The notes: generated by a model not told the origin, from the sequence alone. Shown: positions 17,906 to 27,851, counted from the stretch's first letter. The stretch: 64,000 nucleotides of DNA from an uncultured Methanobrevibacter sp. (GCA_946541845.1 CAMNJW010000001.1:1-64000); one strand, 5' to 3'. Numbers and translations are program-made.

Positions 17906-19678
17906 ATGAATGTTAAAAAAACATTTGTTATAATTTTACTTTTTTTATTGTTATTTTCAACATTAACGCTAGTATCAGCCGATGATGACAGAAGCTACAC
18001 AATAGATCAGGCATTCATAGAACTGACCGTTGAAAATAATGGTCTACTTCATGTAGATGAAAGGTATGATTATTCATTTGATGGTGCTTACCACGGAGTC
18101 TACAGGGACATACCCCTAAAGTCCGGAGAAAGCATTAATAATATCAAGGTTTCGGCAGACGGAGCATATCCTGTACTCAAGGAAAGTGACGATGACGGAT
18201 ATAAACATCTGAAGATTTATTTATACTCCGATGCAGCCCATACAAAAGGCATAAGGGACTGTGACGTTTCAATTTATATCAGCTATGATATGAGCGGCGT
18301 GGTTACCCTTTTCAATGATGTCGGAGGACTGCAGTACAAGCTTTGGGGTGACGAATGGGATGTCGGTGTAGGAAGCCTGTCCACAATCATAAATCTTCCG
18401 GGAGAAAGCGGTAACGAATACTACTTGAACCCACAGGACTACAATGAATCATCTTCCATTTCAGGAGACACAATAACCGCACAAAGCTCATACATTCCAA
18501 AGGGAGAAATATATGAATTACTCGTATTGATGCCTATTGATGACTTCACTGATGCAACCTATGCAAAGCAGGTGAATCAGGACGGCCGGGACATGATACT
18601 CAAAAACCTGGAAGACAGCATCAACGGAAGAAACTTTTGGAACACCAGCTATATTGTCTTGGCGTTATTGTCCATATTAAGCCCGATTGGAGCAATATTC
18701 ACATACTTCAAATATGGAAGAGAACCGAAGGTCATGTATGAGGGAATCTATGAAAGAGAATTGCCAACCAACGATCCTCCGGAAGTGATCAACGCACTTG
18801 TTGAAAACAGGAAGGATATAGGCACTCCAAATATGGAGGGCTTCGAGGCTTCAATCATGAATCTCATTGACCGGAAAATCATTAACCTTTACAGCGAGGA
18901 GAGTGTCGACGGCAAAACCAATGACCTTCTTTTGACATTCAATCATCAAAAGGAAAATGAACTGAGTTCAAGCGAAAAAATACTCTTTAATACATTGACA
19001 CATTTCGCAAACGATAACGTATTGAACCTCTCAAGACTGAATGGAGAATTATCTTCAGAAAGTCATGCGGAATGGTTCATAAAACAAATCGAAAACTGGG
19101 AAGCTTCTGTTAAGAACAAAATTGATATGGATTACTACTTTGATAGCAACGGTTCTGATATGATTTCATTCATTTCAATTGGAGGACTTGTTTTCGGAGC
19201 TATTTTAGCAATTTTAGGATTTACAACCAATCTTGGAAACGGAATCTATTCACTGATTGCGGGAATAGTCCTGGTAGCATTTTCACTGCTGATTATGCGC
19301 CTTGATGAAGACATATTTGGAAGATGGACCGAAAATGGTAGAGTCTTCTACCTCAAGTGGAGAAATTTCAGGAAGTTCTTGCAAGACAACAGTTTAATCA
19401 ATGAACACCCTCCGGAATCAATAGTTATTTGGAAGAAGTATCTGATATATGGTGCGGCTCTTGGAGTAGCTGACGAAGTTTATGATTCCATGAAACTGCA
19501 AGTGCCTAACATCTCAGATTATGACGATAGTCTCTTCCTTTATCATTACTATGGAGGATATGGTTTCTGGTATTCTGCATATAGCACAAGCCACTCCACA
19601 GTCAATGCATCTTCAGACTCAGGAGGCTTCGGTGGCTTCGGCGGAGGATCCGGAGGTGGAGGTGGAGGAGCTTTCTAG
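17906..19678 (+). CDS. DUF2207 family membrane protein
   Basis: A 590-residue envelope protein. A signal peptide ends about residue 25 (VSA-DDD). An extracellular beta-rich DUF2207 domain follows (YRDIPLKSGESINNIKV). A membrane segment lies near 245-267, a cytoplasmic stretch after it, two more segments near 425-470, and the end is a Gly-rich GGFGGFGGGSGGGGGGAF tail typical of the family. It directly follows lemA and a T-rich stretch (19689-19704) ends the pair. No enzymatic activity can be assigned. Confidence 0.92.
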   Translation: MNVKKTFVIILLFLLLFSTLTLVSADDDRSYTIDQAFIELTVENNGLLHVDERYDYSFDGAYHGVYRDIPLKSGESINNIKVSADGAYPVLKESDDDGYKHLKIYLYSDAAHTKGIRDCDVSIYISYDMSGVVTLFNDVGGLQYKLWGDEWDVGVGSLSTIINLPGESGNEYYLNPQDYNESSSISGDTITAQSSYIPKGEIYELLVLMPIDDFTDATYAKQVNQDGRDMILKNLEDSINGRNFWNTSYIVLALLSILSPIGAIFTYFKYGREPKVMYEGIYERELPTNDPPEVINALVENRKDIGTPNMEGFEASIMNLIDRKIINLYSEESVDGKTNDLLLTFNHQKENELSSSEKILFNTLTHFANDNVLNLSRLNGELSSESHAEWFIKQIENWEASVKNKIDMDYYFDSNGSDMISFISIGGLVFGAILAILGFTTNLGNGIYSLIAGIVLVAFSLLIMRLDEDIFGRWTENGRVFYLKWRNFRKFLQDNSLINEHPPESIVIWKKYLIYGAALGVADEVYDSMKLQVPNISDYDDSLFLYHYYGGYGFWYSAYSTSHSTVNASSDSGGFGGFGGGSGGGGGGAF

Positions 19679-19686
19679 CTTCCCAC

Positions 19687-19704
19687 TTCTTTTTTTATTT
19701 TTAA
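19687..19704 (+). terminator. T-rich terminator after the lemA-DUF2207 pair
   Basis: The plus-strand sequence after the stop is TTCTTTTTTTATTTTT, an oligo-T signal of the kind that ends archaeal transcripts. The next gene runs convergently and stops at 19715. Confidence 0.55.
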
Positions 19705-19714
19705 AAACAGTCAT

Positions 19715-22066
19715 CTAAAATGGAAGACTTCTATATTTAGCGTGTATTTTATAATTTTTAGTATTCCAATTAGTTATTTTTCCTAAATCGTTTCCATATG
19801 AAGTTGCATCTGCACAAACCCAATGTTTACCTATTAAAACCTGAGTCCAGACATGACCATAAGTATGGCCACTGTTAAACTTGCACACTCCATGGACATA
19901 TCTTGCCTTAAAGCCGGCGGTTCTGAATAATGCAACCAGCAGATGGGAATGGTCAACGCAGTTTCCTTTCTTGAGCTTCAATGTGGTTGATGCCCCATAA
20001 TATGTATTGTAATAAAGACGATATGCCAGTGTATCCCTTACATAATTGAAAATCGCCTTTGCCTTGTCAATCTTATTGGTCAATCCTTTAGTCAGTGTTT
20101 TTATAAGTGCCTTCATCTTTGAGGTTCCGACCTTGCAATGACTGGATGACTTGAGATATTTTTTCAAATAGGATATTGTATTCTTCTCGTTCAATCCTCG
20201 GCCAAATTTTGAAAGCTCGACATTTATGGACTTTGATGTTGAACTGGCGACATTTTCGTTATCCCCTAAAAACCTAACTGTAACCTTGTATTTTCCTATT
20301 GGAACATCTGTCTTGAAGGTTGCATATCCCTTAGATGAAGTATATCCAATATAGGTTTCACCGTCAATTGTCAGTTCAATTTCCTCATCCGCAATAGGGG
20401 TTCCGTTTGAATAGGTCAGGAGAACCTTGAAAGTCTGTGACGAATCCTTGAATGAACTTGCACTTTTCCAGACCATCTTGGTTTCATTTCTTTTAAAGAC
20501 ATCTATATCGCATGAGCCTGATGTTCCGTTTAGCTTAGATTCATCATTTGTTTTAAAGTCAATTGTATAATTGCCAACCTTTAGATTGATCGGCATGGAT
20601 GCAATTCCATCATAGTCAGTTTTTTTAGCATAAGTTTTGCCATCTACAGTAAATGTCACGGTTCTTTTAGCTAGTGGAACACCATCTGCAGTGTAGGAAA
20701 CTTCAAACAATGTGCCTGCACCCTGACCAAAAGAAGTGATGCCTTCAACAGACAACTCAGTTTGTGAATCGTTATTGATTACTGTGACATAGTTTGTTGC
20801 AGTTGCCGCCTTAAAGAACTTATTTCCGGCAAAAGAGTACTTGACACTGTACAAGTCATTTTCCAATGCAGGCAAATTCAGATAAACAATGCCGTTGCCA
20901 TCAGTTTTTTTGGAGTATGTCTTGCCGTTAATCTTTATCTTAATTACCTTTCCAGAATTTGAGCCGTCTTTCAAGTTAGTTGTGAACTTGGCTTTGATCT
21001 GCTTGGTTTCCTCTTGAAGGAATGTATAAAAGCTAGTGGTAATTTTAGTGGTTGCAATCTTATAAATCTTAATCTTATATGACTTGGACAATCCATCTTT
21101 ATTATAACAAATTACCTTATATGTACCTTTTTTAAGTTTGTTTAATGATAATGTTGCCTTACCTTTTGAATTTGTTTTGACCTTATATGTTTTGCCGTTG
21201 AGCTTGAACTTTACATACTTTCCAGCAAGCGCCTTACCATTGCTCTTAAAGAATTTTGCAGTGAATTTCTTGCTGTCTCCCACAACCTTATTCAGACTGC
21301 TAGAGCTGATTGTTGAGAGAATCTTAAATGTGGTTGTCACCTTATATGATGTGACAGGATCAGTTGAAACAATTTTATATGTTCCAGGCTTTAGGTTTAC
21401 CGGAAGACTTACAACACCCTTGCTATTGGTTTTCTTGGTATATGTCTTGCCGTTGATGGTTACCTTAACATTCCTATTTGCCAGATAACTGCCTTGACTA
21501 GTGAAGAATGTTGCAGTGTATTTAGTGGCACCCTTGTAATATTTTGACAGGTTGCTTGCCTTAACGGTTGGCAATACCTTGAAACTGGATGAAAATATGC
21601 ATGAATCATATGCATCATCACCTTCAAAACTTGCAATTACATCATACTTTCCAGGGTTTAATTTCAAATTAACGCTGGCAACACCCTTATCATTAGTGGA
21701 AACAGTATAATTAACCTTATTTATAAAAAGAGTCACATTTTTATTTGATAATGTATTGGTTGTGGTAGAATCTTTTAGAGTTATACTATAAGATCCCTTA
21801 TAATACACATTATCGCTTGGTGATGAAAATTCAGTACAGTTCTTGTTTGATTCAATTACAGAACTGTCAGAATTACTTGATAAATCACTTGAATTAGACA
21901 ACGACAATACATCTGATTGATAATCATCTTCCACTTGAAGGGAAGTGTAATTGCTGGAATCTACAGCATTTAAATCCGTGCCGTTAACATCAGCTGCCTG
22001 AATTGCACTGAGTGAAAAAATAACCATCAATGCTAAAAACAAAGTGAAGAAAAGTCTTTTGTTCAA
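19715..22066 (-). CDS. Secreted adhesin-like protein with C-terminal peptidase C71/transglutaminase-like domain
   Basis: A 783-residue surface protein. Residues 1-24 form a signal peptide (MNKRLFF..SAIQAAD). A Ser/Asn-rich stretch follows, then about six Ig-like repeats of roughly 85 residues marked by NGKTYxxKTNSKG and NLKPGTYxI. The last 160 residues form a transglutaminase-like cysteine peptidase domain with a plausible triad Cys703 (GNCVDHSHL), His738 (YGHVW) and Asp753 (CADATS). The pattern HGxCKFxSG..YGHVW recalls pseudomurein endoisopeptidases (C71), so cell-wall cleavage is a reasonable inference. No pseudomurein-binding repeat is obvious. The start is a TTG nine bases after GGTGG. 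Confidence 0.85.
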   Translation of the reverse strand: MNKRLFFTLFLALMVIFSLSAIQAADVNGTDLNAVDSSNYTSLQVEDDYQSDVLSLSNSSDLSSNSDSSVIESNKNCTEFSSPSDNVYYKGSYSITLKDSTTTNTLSNKNVTLFINKVNYTVSTNDKGVASVNLKLNPGKYDVIASFEGDDAYDSCIFSSSFKVLPTVKASNLSKYYKGATKYTATFFTSQGSYLANRNVKVTINGKTYTKKTNSKGVVSLPVNLKPGTYKIVSTDPVTSYKVTTTFKILSTISSSSLNKVVGDSKKFTAKFFKSNGKALAGKYVKFKLNGKTYKVKTNSKGKATLSLNKLKKGTYKVICYNKDGLSKSYKIKIYKIATTKITTSFYTFLQEETKQIKAKFTTNLKDGSNSGKVIKIKINGKTYSKKTDGNGIVYLNLPALENDLYSVKYSFAGNKFFKAATATNYVTVINNDSQTELSVEGITSFGQGAGTLFEVSYTADGVPLAKRTVTFTVDGKTYAKKTDYDGIASMPINLKVGNYTIDFKTNDESKLNGTSGSCDIDVFKRNETKMVWKSASSFKDSSQTFKVLLTYSNGTPIADEEIELTIDGETYIGYTSSKGYATFKTDVPIGKYKVTVRFLGDNENVASSTSKSINVELSKFGRGLNEKNTISYLKKYLKSSSHCKVGTSKMKALIKTLTKGLTNKIDKAKAIFNYVRDTLAYRLYYNTYYGASTTLKLKKGNCVDHSHLLVALFRTAGFKARYVHGVCKFNSGHTYGHVWTQVLIGKHWVCADATSYGNDLGKITNWNTKNYKIHAKYRSLPF

Positions 22067-22181
22067 AATAATTTACCACCATTTTAATAATTTTCATAAT
22101 TCGATGAGAATTTTAATTCACATTATAAATATTGTTAAAATCTCACTTAAATACTTTTATTATAAAAATAGTATAAATTAC

Positions 22182-23147
22182 TCATTTCCAGAATCTTGGA
22201 TATGTGTCTGGTTTCATGAATACTTTACTGACATTAACTGCAAAACCGGAATCAGCGTCTAAAATCTCATTGGAAGTTAACAAGGAATGACCTGCACCAA
22301 CCAATTCACCTTTCAATGTTTCAATCGCCACAATATCATTCTTTTGGATATTGTCTGCAAGCTCTGCAATTCCGCCGCAAGCTAAATCAGCACCATGGCA
22401 AACTGCATCAACAGCTGAGTCTTTAATGACTATTTTTGGAAGATAATCTGCAGCTCTTTCCATTGGCATTATTGCCTTGCGTAAAAATGATTCATCACCG
22501 TCTTCCTTCCAGAAATGGTATGCGTCAGTAACATCCTGCAAGGTTACTAGATTATTCTTTTCTGTAAATGAACCTACCTGAGTTCTTCTAAGTTCAGCCA
22601 TATGAGCGCCAACACCCAAAGCTTCGCCGATATTATGGCAATAGGTTCTAACGTAAGTTCCAGCCTCACAACCTATTCTAAAGAGGACATCCCTTCCTTC
22701 AATTTCATAAATTGTGGAATAATAAATATTACGTGTTCTGAGTTCACGTTTGACTGCGCTTTTAACTGGTGGAAGTTGGAATATTTTTCCTGTGAATTCA
22801 GCAAACACTTCACGAATTCTTTCTTCTGGAACATCCTGATGAAAAGTCAATAAGCAGACATACTCCTTTGGAGCTGTTAAAAGTAATTGTATTGCACGGG
22901 TTGCATCGTCCAAACCAACAGGTAAAATTCCAGTTACTTTAGGATCTAATGTTCCACCGTGGCCTGATTTTTCCAAGTTTAAAATGCGTTTGACCCAAGA
23001 GTCTATTTCATGAGAGGTTGGACCTGACGGCTTATCTAAATTTATTACTCCTTTAGAGATATATTCTGAAATTTCCCTTTCCTCTGGTTTGCAGCCAAAA
23101 TCGGGAGAAGTAAAACTTTTTGATTTAGTTACCATATCAAACTTCAT
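22182..23147 (-). CDS. RNA pseudouridine synthase Cbf5 (archaeal TruB/dyskerin family)
   Basis: Catalytic subunit of H/ACA ribonucleoproteins, which also acts on tRNA U55. The catalytic-Asp motif HGGTLDPKVTGILPVGL is near residue 76. KEYVCLLTFHQDVPEE and RTYCHNIGEALGVGAHMAELRRTQVG are conserved, and a PUA domain (DIVAIETLKGELVGAGHS) ends the protein. The 321 residues fit the archaeal form. It is the last gene after L14e in the SecY-distal block, 76 bp downstream of it. Confidence 0.95.
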   Translation of the reverse strand: MKFDMVTKSKSFTSPDFGCKPEEREISEYISKGVINLDKPSGPTSHEIDSWVKRILNLEKSGHGGTLDPKVTGILPVGLDDATRAIQLLLTAPKEYVCLLTFHQDVPEERIREVFAEFTGKIFQLPPVKSAVKRELRTRNIYYSTIYEIEGRDVLFRIGCEAGTYVRTYCHNIGEALGVGAHMAELRRTQVGSFTEKNNLVTLQDVTDAYHFWKEDGDESFLRKAIMPMERAADYLPKIVIKDSAVDAVCHGADLACGGIAELADNIQKNDIVAIETLKGELVGAGHSLLTSNEILDADSGFAVNVSKVFMKPDTYPRFWK

Positions 23148-23223
23148 GAAAAAAACCTTGAAAATTAATATAAAAAATAGTTAAATAAAAAAAGATATGA
23201 ATAATGGATTAATTATTCATCAT

Positions 23224-23445
23224 TTATAAGTCAGCTAAAGCTGCTTTGATAGATTCTGCGTCACCGGAAACATCGATAGTTTCTGCAGTTGGTTCTAAGT
23301 GAGAGATGTTACATCTTCTGTTTTTAACAGCTTCACCAATAACTTCTACATAGTTTTCATCGATAATTTCAACGATTGCACATTTTTCGCCTGCTTCTCT
23401 ACCAGCAGTTTTAACACATACTCTACCTACTTCGATTGATGCCAT
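23224..23445 (-). CDS. rpl14e: 50S ribosomal protein L14e
   Basis: Archaeal/eukaryotic large-subunit protein. The 73 residues start MASIEVGRVCVKTAGREAGEK, the SH3-like KOW core. AAGGTGATATAA precedes the ATG. The stop of cytidylate kinase directly abuts its upstream side, so the two are cotranscribed. The last 12 residues (GDAESIKAALAD) are a variable tail. Confidence 0.93.
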   Translation of the reverse strand: MASIEVGRVCVKTAGREAGEKCAIVEIIDENYVEVIGEAVKNRRCNISHLEPTAETIDVSGDAESIKAALADL

Positions 23446-23967
23446 TTATATCACCTTTAATGTTTGAATAATGATTTCTGATACTTTTTCAGGATTGAAT
23501 GTATCAGTATTTATAATTAAATCATAGATATCCATATTTGAAATGTCAATATTATGGATTTCCATGTATCTTAAGGCTTCGCTTTTTTCACGAGTGATTA
23601 TTTCCTCTTTAGCCACATCCACAGATTTGTCTTCCCTTTCGGAAATTCTCTTTGATCGAACATCAAAAGGTGTTACTAACCAAAGTCTCAAATCGGCATT
23701 ATCAACAAAGTATGCTGATAATCTACCTTCAATGATTAGATTTTCTGCTTCATGAGCTTTTTCAGCTTGCCTTCTGTCAATTTCTTTATCAATATCATCA
23801 TTACCTTCAGCAAATTCACTGAATTCCAGAACGCTCATTCCTCGCTCAGCAGCCATTTCCCTAAAAACAAAACCTGCAGAGATATATGGAATATCTAACT
23901 TCTCACTGAGCAACTCAGCAGTAGTTGTGGTTCCTGTACCAGCCAATCCACCGATAGTAATTATCAT
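23446..23967 (-). CDS. cmk: Cytidylate kinase (archaeal type)
   Basis: It phosphorylates CMP and dCMP with ATP. The P-loop IITIGGLAGTGTTTTAELL is at residues 2-20, the LID/NMP segments are LIIEGRLSAYF and SKRISEREDKSVDVAKEEIITREKSE. The 173 residues match the short archaeal form. It overlaps the L34e stop by one base (TAATG) and lies before L14e. Confidence 0.94.
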   Translation of the reverse strand: MIITIGGLAGTGTTTTAELLSEKLDIPYISAGFVFREMAAERGMSVLEFSEFAEGNDDIDKEIDRRQAEKAHEAENLIIEGRLSAYFVDNADLRLWLVTPFDVRSKRISEREDKSVDVAKEEIITREKSEALRYMEIHNIDISNMDIYDLIINTDTFNPEKVSEIIIQTLKVI

Positions 23968-24233
23968 TATTTTCTAGCCTCGTTTTTGAAATGTTTACGA
24001 GCACAGCTTGAACATAAGTAACCACCGAATGGACGGTTAGGTCTTTTAGCTGTTTTTGATAATTTTCCAATTTCATATGGACGTCCACGTGGAACTCCAT
24101 GTAATACTTTACCACATTCAGCACAAACATGCTTAGATGGTTTTTTCTTTTTGTATCTTAAAACATTTTCTCCACCAGGAGTGTTTTTGTGAACTCTTTT
24201 ATATGATCTTGATCTAAACCTATTTGCAGGCAT
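23967..24233 (-). CDS. rpl34e: 50S ribosomal protein L34e
   Basis: An 88-residue zinc-ribbon ribosomal protein of archaea and eukaryotes. It opens [21 protein letters not shown]. Cysteine pairs [12 protein letters not shown] and [12 protein letters not shown] form the zinc site. AGGTGATTAA precedes the ATG. The order EMC3-like, L34e, Cmk, L14e, Cbf5 is conserved in archaea. Confidence 0.96.
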   Translation of the reverse strand: MPANRFRSRSYKRVHKNTPGGENVLRYKKKKPSKHVCAECGKVLHGVPRGRPYEIGKLSKTAKRPNRPFGGYLCSSCARKHFKNEARK

Positions 24234-24352
24234 TTAATCACCTATAAATTTAATTTAATAAAATATTTAATAATTGTGTAATAGCGCATTCAAAATAGAA
24301 TGCTATAATATATATTTTTTATTATTAATAAAGGTATAGTTTTTTGGTTGAT

Positions 24353-24931
24353 TTAGAACCCTTGTTTGAATCCTAAATATTTTCTTAATATTTGACTCAT
24401 ACCAAAAGTACAAATCATATACCATAATAACCAACCGATTCCATAAGGGATAGTAGCTTGACCACCATAGATTACACTACCGATTGCATGCCAAAGAGGA
24501 GTTAAAGTAACCCAGTAAACAGTGGTAGGTAATATAACAACTAAATCATGAATGGCAGAAGTCCTCATCCAGAAGAATATCAAAATAATTGGAACAAAAG
24601 TTACAATCATCGGTTTGAACTGGTCTGACATCATAGCAGTTTGGTCTTTCATCATTTCAGCCTGTTGAGCTTGAAGTTCGGCCATTCTTTTGCCGTCCCC
24701 TCTTTTTTGAGCATCTCTAAGTTCCTTGTTAAAATCTTGCATTCTTTTTTGTCTTTCATTTAATGCATCTTGATCAACCAAATACTTGTTAGCAACAGTT
24801 GTAATCAAAGAAACAATAAATGCAATAATTAAAACTGTTAAAGCTGGATTAGCTGGATTCGGATCCATAGCTAAGATTGGATTGAAAATTGCATTCAATA
24901 CCCCATAAATTGGTCCCATTATGTCAACCAT
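24353..24931 (-). CDS. DUF106 / EMC3-like membrane insertase family protein
   Basis: An archaeal relative of the Oxa1/YidC/EMC3/TMCO1 group, thought to help insert membrane proteins. The sequence shows membrane segments near residues 30-50 (LTVLIIAFIVSLITTVANKY), 108-125 (IVTFVPIILIFFWM), and 165-185. Between them is the family coiled-coil KRMQDFNKELRDAQKRGDGKRMAEL. I use the second ATG (24929-24931) because AGAGGT abuts the first. It stands 10 bp after adenylate kinase and near SecY, in keeping with a secretion role. Confidence 0.9.
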   Translation of the reverse strand: MVDIMGPIYGVLNAIFNPILAMDPNPANPALTVLIIAFIVSLITTVANKYLVDQDALNERQKRMQDFNKELRDAQKRGDGKRMAELQAQQAEMMKDQTAMMSDQFKPMIVTFVPIILIFFWMRTSAIHDLVVILPTTVYWVTLTPLWHAIGSVIYGGQATIPYGIGWLLWYMICTFGMSQILRKYLGFKQGF

Positions 24932-24941
24932 AGTCATACCT

Positions 24942-25502
24942 CTATAAATTTAATACATCTACTAGTTTAGAAACTGAAGAATTTAAATGATTGTCGTGAT
25001 TTGAAACAATTTTAACAGTAGCTCCTGTTAAAGTTGCATAAGCCATAGAAGTTGCTCTGTTCATTTCTTGATGCAATTGAATGTCTTTTGCTTTTTGAAC
25101 ATCTCTTTGACGGGTTTCATCATTTAATCTTCTGTAAATAATCTCATCAGGATTAGCTTCGATTAATACGAAAAGATCTGGTTGTAACTGTTCTAAAACC
25201 CAAATTGGGAGACCTGGTAAGAATCCGGATGGGGTGTTGATTGTACAGTGAGTATCTACAATAACATTATCATTTTCAGATCTTTCTTTAATTTCTTTAG
25301 CTGCTTTTGCTTGAATTTCTTTTTGTGTTTCAGCAGGTAATTTTCTTAAAGAATCCCTATCTTCAACAATATTTTCCTTAATAGCAATTTCAGTCATTAT
25401 GTCTCCATAATTTAAATGTACATAATCGACTTCTTCAAGTGCTTTGTTGAGTAAAGTTGTACTTCCAGAACCTGGAATACCTGTTAATACTACTAATTTC
25501 AA
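24942..25502 (-). CDS. adkA: Adenylate kinase, archaeal AdkA type
   Basis: It converts AMP and ATP to two ADP. The P-loop is KLVVLTGIPGSGSTTLLNKAL at residues 2-22, and VIVDTHCTINTPSGFLPGLPIWVLEQLQPD is characteristic of the archaeal trimeric enzyme. I start at the TTG 25500-25502, six bases after AGAGGG; the upstream GTG lies in the ribosome binding site. It stands 44 bp after SecY. Confidence 0.93.
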   Translation of the reverse strand: MKLVVLTGIPGSGSTTLLNKALEEVDYVHLNYGDIMTEIAIKENIVEDRDSLRKLPAETQKEIQAKAAKEIKERSENDNVIVDTHCTINTPSGFLPGLPIWVLEQLQPDLFVLIEANPDEIIYRRLNDETRQRDVQKAKDIQLHQEMNRATSMAYATLTGATVKIVSNHDNHLNSSVSKLVDVLNL

Positions 25503-25546
25503 TTTAATCCCTCTCACATATTGTTAAAAGAATAAAATTAGGAGGT

Positions 25547-26908
25547 TTAATCTCCTCCTAAAACTTTCCTGAGAATTGGATTTGCTGACATGAGTTGTTC
25601 TTCAGCCATTTCCTCATAAAGTTTATGAAGAATACCTACAGTAAGCAATACTCCGGTACCTCCACCTAATGCACCGGTTAAATCTGCAAGGAAAGCAATA
25701 AGACCTACATAGATACCACTGATAATGGTAAGTGCAGGAATATATTTTTTCAAAATTTTATATAATTGACGTTTACTACTTCTAAATCCAGGTATTTGAA
25801 TACCGGATTTGTAAAGTTGTTCAGAAATCTTTTTAGCATTTAATCCACTAATTTCTACCCATAAGTATGAGAATAACATACAACATGCTATAAAGAATAT
25901 TGCATATATGAGAACATGAATCGGTTCTGTTATAAACATGTTTAAGTTAGGTGTAGATAATAACCAAGCAATACCGTCAACAGGTTTTCCATTTTGGATG
26001 TGTCCTAAAATAGGAACGCCCACTTTTTGGAAAATGTTTGCAAATAATGTAACGTTTACAAGTAATGCACTTGTAAGAATTACCGGCATGTTACTGGAAT
26101 ATACGAATTTTAATGGATATTTACCTACAGATCCTCTAATTCTTCCGTGACCTCTGACACTACCATGAGAAATAGGAATTTCCACTCTCATAGCCTCTCC
26201 ATAAAGAACAACCATGAACACAATAATTGTTGCAATCAATGGAATCAATATGGAAAAGTCAGGAGTACCCCCAGCAGCAAGTTGGATGAATTTAGGAATA
26301 ATACCTGCTAATAGTCCATCCGCACCGTTTAAAATACTAAATGTACCGACAATAATCGCTTGACATACACCAGCAGCAATGAACAAACCAATACCACTAC
26401 CGAAACTCCATTTTGAAACAACTTCATCAAGGTAAATAATTACCAATGCACCTACAACAAGTTGTGCAATTAATATGAGGGTATAAGAACCATCAATAGG
26501 AACCAAGTTCCCTGTTAATACCAAAACGCTTGCTTCAAAAACTGTAAATACAATAGAAAGAATTTTTTGAGTAGCTTGGAAATGGGACTTATCCTTATGA
26601 GAGGACAAATCCAAATCTAAAAGATTGGAACCAACTAATAATTGCAATACAATAGATGCAGTAACAATTGGACCAATACCTAAAGTTAGGATGGAACCAA
26701 AACTTCCAGCCATAACTGCTCTTAATTGAGCAAAAGAATCGATAGCTCCAGGAGCTAATCCGTATAACGGAATTTGGGTTAATATAAAGTATAAAACTAA
26801 AACAAGAGCAGTCCATTTAAGTTTTTCATTGAAATCTTCTCTGTGAACTGGAGATTTAACTTCAGGAATAACTTTAAATATTGGCTCTAAGACTTCTAGT
26901 GCTGACAT
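25547..26908 (-). CDS. secY: Protein translocase subunit SecY
   Basis: Pore-forming subunit of the Sec translocon. The 453 residues hold about ten hydrophobic segments. The archaeal features are the N-terminal FKVIPEVKSPVHREDFNEKLKWTALVLVLYFILTQIPLYG, the plug region after it (FAQLRAVMAGSFGSILTLGIGPIVTASI), and RVEIPISHGSVRGHGR. It follows L15 by 31 bp. The gene order L30, L15, SecY, Adk is the archaeal spc arrangement. Confidence 0.97.
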   Translation of the reverse strand: MSALEVLEPIFKVIPEVKSPVHREDFNEKLKWTALVLVLYFILTQIPLYGLAPGAIDSFAQLRAVMAGSFGSILTLGIGPIVTASIVLQLLVGSNLLDLDLSSHKDKSHFQATQKILSIVFTVFEASVLVLTGNLVPIDGSYTLILIAQLVVGALVIIYLDEVVSKWSFGSGIGLFIAAGVCQAIIVGTFSILNGADGLLAGIIPKFIQLAAGGTPDFSILIPLIATIIVFMVVLYGEAMRVEIPISHGSVRGHGRIRGSVGKYPLKFVYSSNMPVILTSALLVNVTLFANIFQKVGVPILGHIQNGKPVDGIAWLLSTPNLNMFITEPIHVLIYAIFFIACCMLFSYLWVEISGLNAKKISEQLYKSGIQIPGFRSSKRQLYKILKKYIPALTIISGIYVGLIAFLADLTGALGGGTGVLLTVGILHKLYEEMAEEQLMSANPILRKVLGGD

Positions 26909-26939
26909 ATTTTTCCTCTAATAATAAAAGAGAAAAGAG

Positions 26940-27377
26940 CTATAATTCTATAGCTTCTCCTCCTAATTCTTCAATTTTTTCAATTGCAGATGCTGAGAAT
27001 TTTGGAGCTGTAATTTTGAAAGTTTTAGTGATGTTACCTTTACCTAAAACTTTGTCGTAACCTAATTCAGTTACATCAATTACAATAGCGTCGCCATCTT
27101 TAGATGCTTTGCCACTTGCAATTAAATTATCAGCTTGTTCTTCTAAGTAAATTAAATTAACAGCATTGACTTTTTTAATCATTTTTTGAGGTCTTTTGAA
27201 ACCATGTTTACCGAAGTGGTTAGGGTCGTGGATTACAGTCCAGGTCCAGTGTTGTTTACCCATACCTGCTTTACCTTTTCCACCTTTGTTACCTGCACCT
27301 CTACGTTTTTTAGTACAGCCTCCACCGTTGGATCTAGAACCTCTTTGTTTGTTAATTTTACGTTTTGTTCTAATCAT
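26940..27377 (-). CDS. rplO: 50S ribosomal protein L15
   Basis: Large-subunit protein of 145 residues in the archaeal/eukaryotic L27A form. It opens MIRTKRKINKQRGSRSNGGGCTKKRRGAGNKGGKGKAG and carries HWTWTVIHDPNHFGKHGF. AGGTGTATATTT precedes the ATG; L30 ends 15 bp upstream. Confidence 0.96.
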   Translation of the reverse strand: MIRTKRKINKQRGSRSNGGGCTKKRRGAGNKGGKGKAGMGKQHWTWTVIHDPNHFGKHGFKRPQKMIKKVNAVNLIYLEEQADNLIASGKASKDGDAIVIDVTELGYDKVLGKGNITKTFKITAPKFSASAIEKIEELGGEAIEL

Positions 27378-27392
27378 AAATATACACCTGAC

Positions 27393-27851
27393 TTAAAGCA
27401 TTCTTTTTGCAAGATCTTTAATTTCTTCTCCCCTGTAACCTAAGGATCCACCTTCTTTAACAGATAAACGGATGTCTTCGTATCCTTTTCTTGGAGGGTG
27501 TAAACGGAATACAGGTTTAATTCCAACGTCAGCTAATTTAACTTTAGATTCGATAACTGCATTAGCTAAATCAGCAATGTCTTTGTAATCAGTATTTTCA
27601 GCAACGTATTCATCAGTAACTTTTACGTTTCCTGGGAGTCTTCCTCTTTTAGCAATGATAGCAGCTAAAGTTTCTGCATCAATTTCACCCCAGGTGATGT
27701 AATCCTTAGCTTTTTGAAGCATTCCTTCATAACTAGGATTTTCTTCAATGACTACTGCGTGGCTGATTCTGTTAAGTCTTAACATGTCTAAAGTGTCAGC
27801 AATGTTTTGAATGACACCGGTTGTTCCTCTAACTCTAATAACTAAAAACAT
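27393..27851 (-). CDS. rpmD: 50S ribosomal protein L30
   Basis: Archaeal long form of about 152 residues (L7 in eukaryotes). It begins [26 protein letters not shown] and ends with the conserved [25 protein letters not shown] take the ATG at 27849-27851, four bases after GGTGAT; an ATG four codons upstream overlaps the S5 stop region. Confidence 0.95.
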   Translation of the reverse strand: MFLVIRVRGTTGVIQNIADTLDMLRLNRISHAVVIEENPSYEGMLQKAKDYITWGEIDAETLAAIIAKRGRLPGNVKVTDEYVAENTDYKDIADLANAVIESKVKLADVGIKPVFRLHPPRKGYEDIRLSVKEGGSLGYRGEEIKDLAKRML

